Shown here: positions 58,905 to 64,000 of the stretch, piece by piece
How the letters are laid out: each line of letters starts with the position of its first letter
Numbering within the stretch: position 1 is the stretch's first letter
NCBI GenBank assembly: GCA_949751835.1
Contig: CATKHK010000095.1
Location: 95,012 to 159,011, forward strand
Direction: 5' to 3'
DNA: 64,000 nucleotides
Origin: Blepharisma japonicum
Lineage: Eukaryota; Ciliophora; Heterotrichea; Heterotrichida; Blepharismidae
The notes under the pieces: generated by a model
Database searches by the model: none
Seen by the model: the letters and a program-made list of their open reading frames with translations, nothing else
What the model was told of the DNA's origin: nothing
Translations under genes and position numbers: made by a program

Positions 58905-60662
58905 ATGAATCAAAAGAAGTGCTCCAATCCAGGATGCAAAAATGAAGTTGAGTATGCATGTAAATGCACCTCTCCTGAATCTTTCTTCTGTGAGCTACAT
59001 AGCGGAAGGCATACTAAAAAGAAAATTGCTGGCAGGGACCATTCATTGTACTTTATTTTTTCAGAGCCTTTTGAAGACACCAAACAAGCTGTTCTTAGAT
59101 TTCTTATGAAAGAAGATTCAAAGTATAAAAAGCTAAAGAAGTTAATTATAGATTCCTTTTATCAGCGTATAGCTAATCTAGAAGAAGATTTAAGACAATA
59201 CACTAGAAATTTAGATACTTTTTCAGCTAATGTTGGAAATTTGGCTTTAGAAATTTACGGAGCTGAAAAATCGTTAGAGTCAAACCGAGACTCAATTTCA
59301 GAGTTATTGACTTTACAGCCTGAAGAAGCTGTAAACAAAGTAAAATCGATAATCTCAGCCGAAAAGCATTGGTATAATGGTGCAAAGTTGTTTCATATAT
59401 ACAGCAAAGACTTAGAAAGCTTAATTGCATCTTTTGTTAATAAGAGATTTCAAGCATTTCTTAATACTATGCTCTCCAATAAAGAAAGCAGTATTGAAGC
59501 AAATACTAAAACTATAAATTCGGCTGGGATTAAGGTAGCAAACATTAAGGATTCGAGTTCTTTAAATGCAAATGAGAACAGTGAGAGTTCAAAAGTGCTT
59601 CAAAATTTAATAAAATTCAAAGCAGAGAATGAGAGTGAGGCAAGGCTGCTTAATTCTAAAATAAACTCCATTACTAGTGATATCAACAGTAAACTCAAAA
59701 TATCAGAAAGCCAATTAAATCTTATGAATATTACCTTAAGACATAAAATAGCTGAGTTCTTGAGTAGACCAAACAATCGAGAATTAGAGATGGATTTCAG
59801 AGCAACTTGCTCAGCGTACCAGAACAATTCTAGCATTTATCATCCACTGCTAGCGCAAGCTTACCAAGATTATCTTAATGCTTACCAACAAAAAACATCT
59901 CTTTATAATATTGATGAAAATAACGGCAGAACTAAATTAACTATTTATAACACTGAAACTGAAACCAAAGAAGTCAAAATCTTGCAGACTCCAGAACCAC
60001 TAGACAGTGGCACTTGCATAACTCAACTTCCAAATGGCAAGCTATTCTGTTTTGGTAATTATTCAATTTCTGGAATTACATTGCTATTTGATATGAGTGG
60101 TAGAGTCGAAGTGCTGCCATCTGGAGCTCCTTGCTATTGATCATCATGTATCTATTTCAACAACAGCCTCTATCGCTTTGGAGGATATGATAATAGGAAT
60201 TATTTAACTCTATCTAATAGATTTGATTTGGCTCAAAATCGATGAATTCATTTAACTCCATTGCCAAAAGCTGATTTTAAATGCAATAGTATAATATTTA
60301 ATAGGAATATTTTGATTTCTGGATGGGATAATAGAAATCTTTTGCGATATTCAATTGATAGCAACTCTTTCACAACAATTCCTTATGAGTTTGCAGAAAA
60401 GAAAAAAAAGATCCTGATAAATGCAGAGAGATTGTATTTGATTGAATTTAATGGATCAATCTATGAAAGCGAAATTGGAAGTGACACGAAGTGGAAAAGA
60501 ATAACATACTCAACAATCAAATATGCTGATCAAGTGTATTGTTCATATAACAAAGGAGGAATATACATTGGGGTATGTGAAATGTCTATAAATTATTACT
60601 TCAAGTTTGACTTGAATGAAAAGAGATTGAATGAATTGAGTAATTATAAAATGTTTAGTTAA
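58905..60662 (+). CDS. Cys/His-cluster + coiled-coil + Kelch-type protein, paralogue 3
   Basis: The protein has 585 residues when started at ATG 58905. An ATG at 58899 is two codons upstream, but starting at 58905 puts the cluster at exactly C6, C11, C19, C21, C29, H32, H36, as in paralogues 1 and 2, and gives the same length as paralogue 1. The coiled-coil region has ELLTLQPEEAVNKVKSIISA; the Kelch-like part has LYRFGGYDNRNYL, NRNLLRYSID and RLYLIEFNGSIYESE. TGAs at 60138 and 60243 are Trp. The gene is intact although both flanks are pseudogene debris, so it may be a recent arrival or under selection. Confidence 0.75.
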
Positions 60663-61949
60663 AAGTAATTTTTAATGCTTTTGAAATATAAATATTGAGG
60701 ATTATAATTGCTTCTGCAATTGCTACTACATTATTTTTTCAGTTTATTACGCCCATCTTTTTAATTAAGGAGGGAATAAATTTGAATTACTTTCTGATAA
60801 TGTTTTATATCACTTATTTCAGACCGTAAATCTGCATTTTGTTCTTATAGCTGGTTATTGTACTCTTCAAGGCTATGAATTTTATCTTACAATAAATTTT
60901 TATTGCTAAAGTTGCTTTATTTGTTTTCAAGTGTCCTGCTTGGCATTCAACTATTTTCTTTAATTTCTTTTCCAGTTTTTCAATTTTTCTTTATTTATAT
61001 TCATTGATAATAATCTGCCTCTTTTCTTCAGCTGCAGCTATTTCTTACTTTAAATCTTTTCTTTATTGAGACTATCATCACTGTTTTTCAAACTTAAATT
61101 TTCATTTCCAATTCAGATTACGTCAATCTTTGGCTTTTCGACAGATTGGTTGCTCAAATTTTATAATCTGCTATTTTCCCTTTCTAAGGCTAAGTTGATG
61201 TCTTCAAATTTTATATATTTATTAATGGTTTCAGTTTTTGATTAAACACTATTATAATTAATGGATTTCAAGGCAAAAGAGATTTTATATAAAAATTGTC
61301 CTTTTTAATTCTATGTAGCTTTTTTCAAGCATGACGCATGCATTATTAAGCTCTATTGCGCGATTTCAATAATTTTTTTATAATTCTTGAATGCTTAAAA
61401 CTACTTCTTTTGCTTCAATTTCTATTTTAACTCATGATTTTCTTCTTGATACATTTTATTCGGGCTGTGCTTCAGCTTATTAAATTTTTTGGCTACTTTT
61501 CAATAATGATATTGATAAGAGCTCTTCATTATCTCTATTGTCAGGGCTCTACATAAATATTATTTTCATAGCTCTTATTATATTCATTTTTCCAAATTAT
61601 TGAAAGAATTATTTTCATCTTTGTTTTATTTGGCACAAGTTCATTCTTATTTAAAATATAGCGTTTAAGGCGTCTAGTGCTCAATTTTCAGTAAAGGGAT
61701 ATATTCTAAGAATATCTCATTTTTCAATGTAACCATCAAATACGCTTGTATTTATAATTTAATTAATAAATTGAAGATAGTAAGTTAGATTAAGATCTTA
61801 CTTCAAATTTAATTTTCAAAGCTATCCATTCCTGTAGGGAAATAAGTTTTATATCTCTTATGGAAATTAATCTAGTACTATTGAACTCGCCTAAAGCACT
61901 AATTAAAATCAGGTAATATTTCTAAATATCCGCATTTGATAGAAGAAAT
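60663..61949 (-). pseudogene. Coiled-coil relic on the minus strand
   Basis: About 60700-61500 reads as broken frames rich in Lys, Glu, Asn and Leu (INKYIKFEDINLALERENS, NLSNQSVEKPKIDVI, LKNSDDSLNKEK), with many TAA/TAG, again like a decayed coiled-coil gene. At about 61690-61790 a fragment with two TGA-encoded Trp reads SVFDGYIEKWDILRIYPFTE. No intact gene; homology unknown. Confidence 0.42.
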
Positions 61950-62905
61950 GGTTGCTGATAACATTATTTTTTCTTATTTTCTGCAAATCTCTTTTTAGCA
62001 ACCTTTAGCCAAATGCCTTTTTTAACAAGAGAATTGTAAATAGCAATTTTATCATATATATTATAAAATATATTCATGATCCAAGTATATCTTGCCTTTT
62101 CTTAATTATATTTTCATTAACTTGAGAAAAAAGTTCTGTAGATCTGCTAAAAAATATTTCTTTAGGGATAAAAGAAGTTATAGTATCTGGATAATTTAAA
62201 AATGAATTTATTTATTTAATAGACACTCTTTATATAAAGAAATAATGATGTTTACGAAATTATTATAATTCTGCACAATTGAAAACAATGCCATAGTAAT
62301 ATTTCATTTGGATTGATTTATTTCTGCCAAATAGCTTTTATATAAAGCTCTATGCAAGTATTTATTAGCATTTTCAACTGTACCCTGAGCTCTAGGGTTT
62401 TATGGAGAGATCGTAATGTGGTTAATGCCATAGGTAGAGCAGAATTTATCAAGCTCTTTATTGCAAAATTCTTTCCCATTATCCGTCTGCAAGATATATA
62501 GCAAATGAGGTAATGAAGATAATGGGATCTTGACTTATCCAAAACTTCTAATGAAGTTTTGTTCGGCAAACAAAATGCTCAAATGGTATTAGAAAAATGA
62601 TCTACAATAGACAAAACATAAATAATATATATAATATTATTTATTATAACCCTGAATAAAATAAATTTGACATTTTCCTGAGATCATCACATAGCTTAAA
62701 CAGATCGATTTGAAACCTTTCCAATGGTTTGCTGGAAATAATTTTAGCCTTTACTGGAACTTTCATCTGTTTACCAAGCTCCACTGTGCATACCAAACAA
62801 TTTTTATAAAATGATTTGCAATCGTCTGAAAAATTTGACCAGTAAAGTTGTTTAGATTTAATCCAATTCATCATTCTCTAATTGCTAAATGATTATATAC
62901 AATTA
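61950..62905 (-). mobile_element. DDE integrase relic (rve family, with HHCC-like zinc motif)
   Basis: Minus-strand pieces match a retroviral-type integrase as found in LTR retrotransposons and some Polinton-like or host-domesticated elements. The zinc-binding region reads HLAIRE...YWSNFSDDCKSFYKNC LVC; the core has FQIDLFKL (first Asp), VLSIVDHFSNTIWAF, ILQTDNGKEF (second Asp) and GTVENANKYLHRALY (Glu). A C-terminal stretch (IPKEIFFSRSTELFSQVNEN) follows. Frame changes and a TAA within the core show it is dead. No terminal repeats, reverse transcriptase or target-site duplication could be recognised. Confidence 0.68.
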
Positions 62906-64000
62906 TCTATTACTCTTTATAATCAAAATTAATAATTTAGGATGTAAAGAGATATATAAGAACAATTAATATTTATGAATTTTCCTCTGCATGCATAATT
63001 CTTTATTTATGTACCGAGTTTTGGTTTAAGAAAAATTTACCTGAGACATTGAAAGACAGAAAAATTCTATAAATATATATTTTACTGGAGAATAATAAGG
63101 TAACCTTCACATGTGCTAAACCTAATATCTTAGGTATTTCTCGTAAAAAAGGAATTATTAAATTTTTGGTTTTTCAAACTAATCTCGATTCTGTATAATC
63201 ATTTTGTCCATTTATAAGTAAGCAGTAATTACCATGTGCTCTGTGCTTGAATTTTTTTTGTTGAGTAGCTAACTGTATCATATTGATCAGGATAAATCTC
63301 GTCTGTGCCTCTTTCTTCTGACAATATCTATATTTTCTTTGAATATACTTTTAAAATATTCATATTTATTTCAGCAGTATATACTAAAATGTAAATATCA
63401 TCTAAAGTCTTTTTACCATGTGAAAGGGGGAAGAGTCCATCATTTATCTCTTCTATTTATTGCTTATTAAGAATTTCTTTATGAATATCTAAATATCTAG
63501 TCCTCTTTATTAAAATTTTACAGTATTTTAGAAAAATCTAATCTTAATTGACTATGTGAACAATATTTAAAGAAGCAAAGGTTACTAAAAGTTTCAGCAT
63601 AAATTTTCTTTTCTAATGGAATAGATGAAATACTATTAATTTTCGCTTCTTGGGGCTCAAAATCATCAGTGATAAGTACATCATAATGATTTTTATGTAT
63701 ATTTTTAAATGGCTTTGATCACTCAAGTAGGGGAAGTTAATAAAGCTATATAATAAAGAAAATTCTGGCATGGCTTGAATTATTATTGATCTGACTTTTT
63801 GTATGTGAGCTGATGAGGAGGATTATAATTCAAGTGCTTTTAATTTTTAAATCCTCCCTAATGCAAACTGCTACAATCTTTTAATGTATCCTTTATTTAT
63901 TTTGCTGCATAGGGCTTGGAAACTAAACGCTAGCTAACAAAAATCCTTTATATTATAAGAGTTTATAAAAAATTGTATTATATATTTTTATACCTAAAAA
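62906..64000. other. Degenerate region, possibly the rest of the mobile element
   Basis: No open gene. On the minus strand, about 63090-63560 contains protein-like pieces with stops (LIKRTRYLDIHKEILNKQ, IEEINDGLFPLSHGKKTLDD, GTDEIYPDQYDTVSYST). They lie upstream of the integrase relic in the same direction and could belong to the same element, but I do not recognise them. The last 400 bp show nothing and no telomeric repeat. Confidence 0.4.

Noticed and set aside
63600-64000. Chromosome end
   Set aside because: No tandem telomeric repeat is present at or near either edge of the window.

Overview
This is ciliate nuclear DNA, most likely macronuclear DNA of the heterotrich Blepharisma (species not resolvable from the sequence). 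Three signs point there. First, UGA is read as tryptophan throughout: in-frame TGAs fall on invariant Trp positions, for example the kinase motif SDM-W-ALG, the W-N-x-x-D-F motif of the channel and several WD40/Kelch repeats, while TAA and TAG end every gene. Stentor uses the standard code. Second, the introns are only 15-16 nt (four read here, GT...AG). Third, genes are compact on both strands in AT-rich DNA, with intergenic gaps often under 150 bp. No rRNA, tRNA, CRISPR or telomeric repeat was seen.

Layout. 1-24 kb: a nucleolin/Nopp140-like N-terminus (cut by the window edge), a CNNM-type metal transporter, a NEK kinase, a RING-less NOT4-like RNA-binding protein, two unknown proteins, the THO subunit THOC1/HPR1, a lipid-anchored copine, an RCC1-repeat protein, a large helical protein and a kynurenine-type aminotransferase. 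24-30 kb: one 5.7-kb intronless gene for a four-domain voltage-gated cation channel with an EEEE (calcium-type) filter. 30-40 kb: an N/Q-rich membrane protein, a short-chain dehydrogenase, two tandem pentapeptide+WD40 genes (the second broken by two frameshifts) and phosphatidate cytidylyltransferase with two 15-nt introns.

40-51.6 kb is an accessory region made of two expanded families. Three paralogues end in a truncated-haemoglobin-like domain with the proximal His kept; two of them carry a long N-terminal region I do not recognise. Next to them lie RING-less TRIM-like proteins with an N-terminal Cys/His cluster, a coiled coil and Kelch-type repeats; two are here and a third is at 58.9 kb.

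51.9-58.9 kb and 60.7-64 kb hold no intact gene. They are a patchwork of decayed fragments of recognisable cellular genes: M18 aspartyl aminopeptidase (two separated pieces), M20 peptidase, SEC63 (two pieces flanking a primase), the primase small subunit PRIM1, a relative of the globin-family N-region, coiled-coil relics, and a DDE integrase relic with an HHCC-like zinc motif. The contrast with the clean genes to the left, and the intact Kelch gene sitting inside this block, is the most unusual structural feature of the window.
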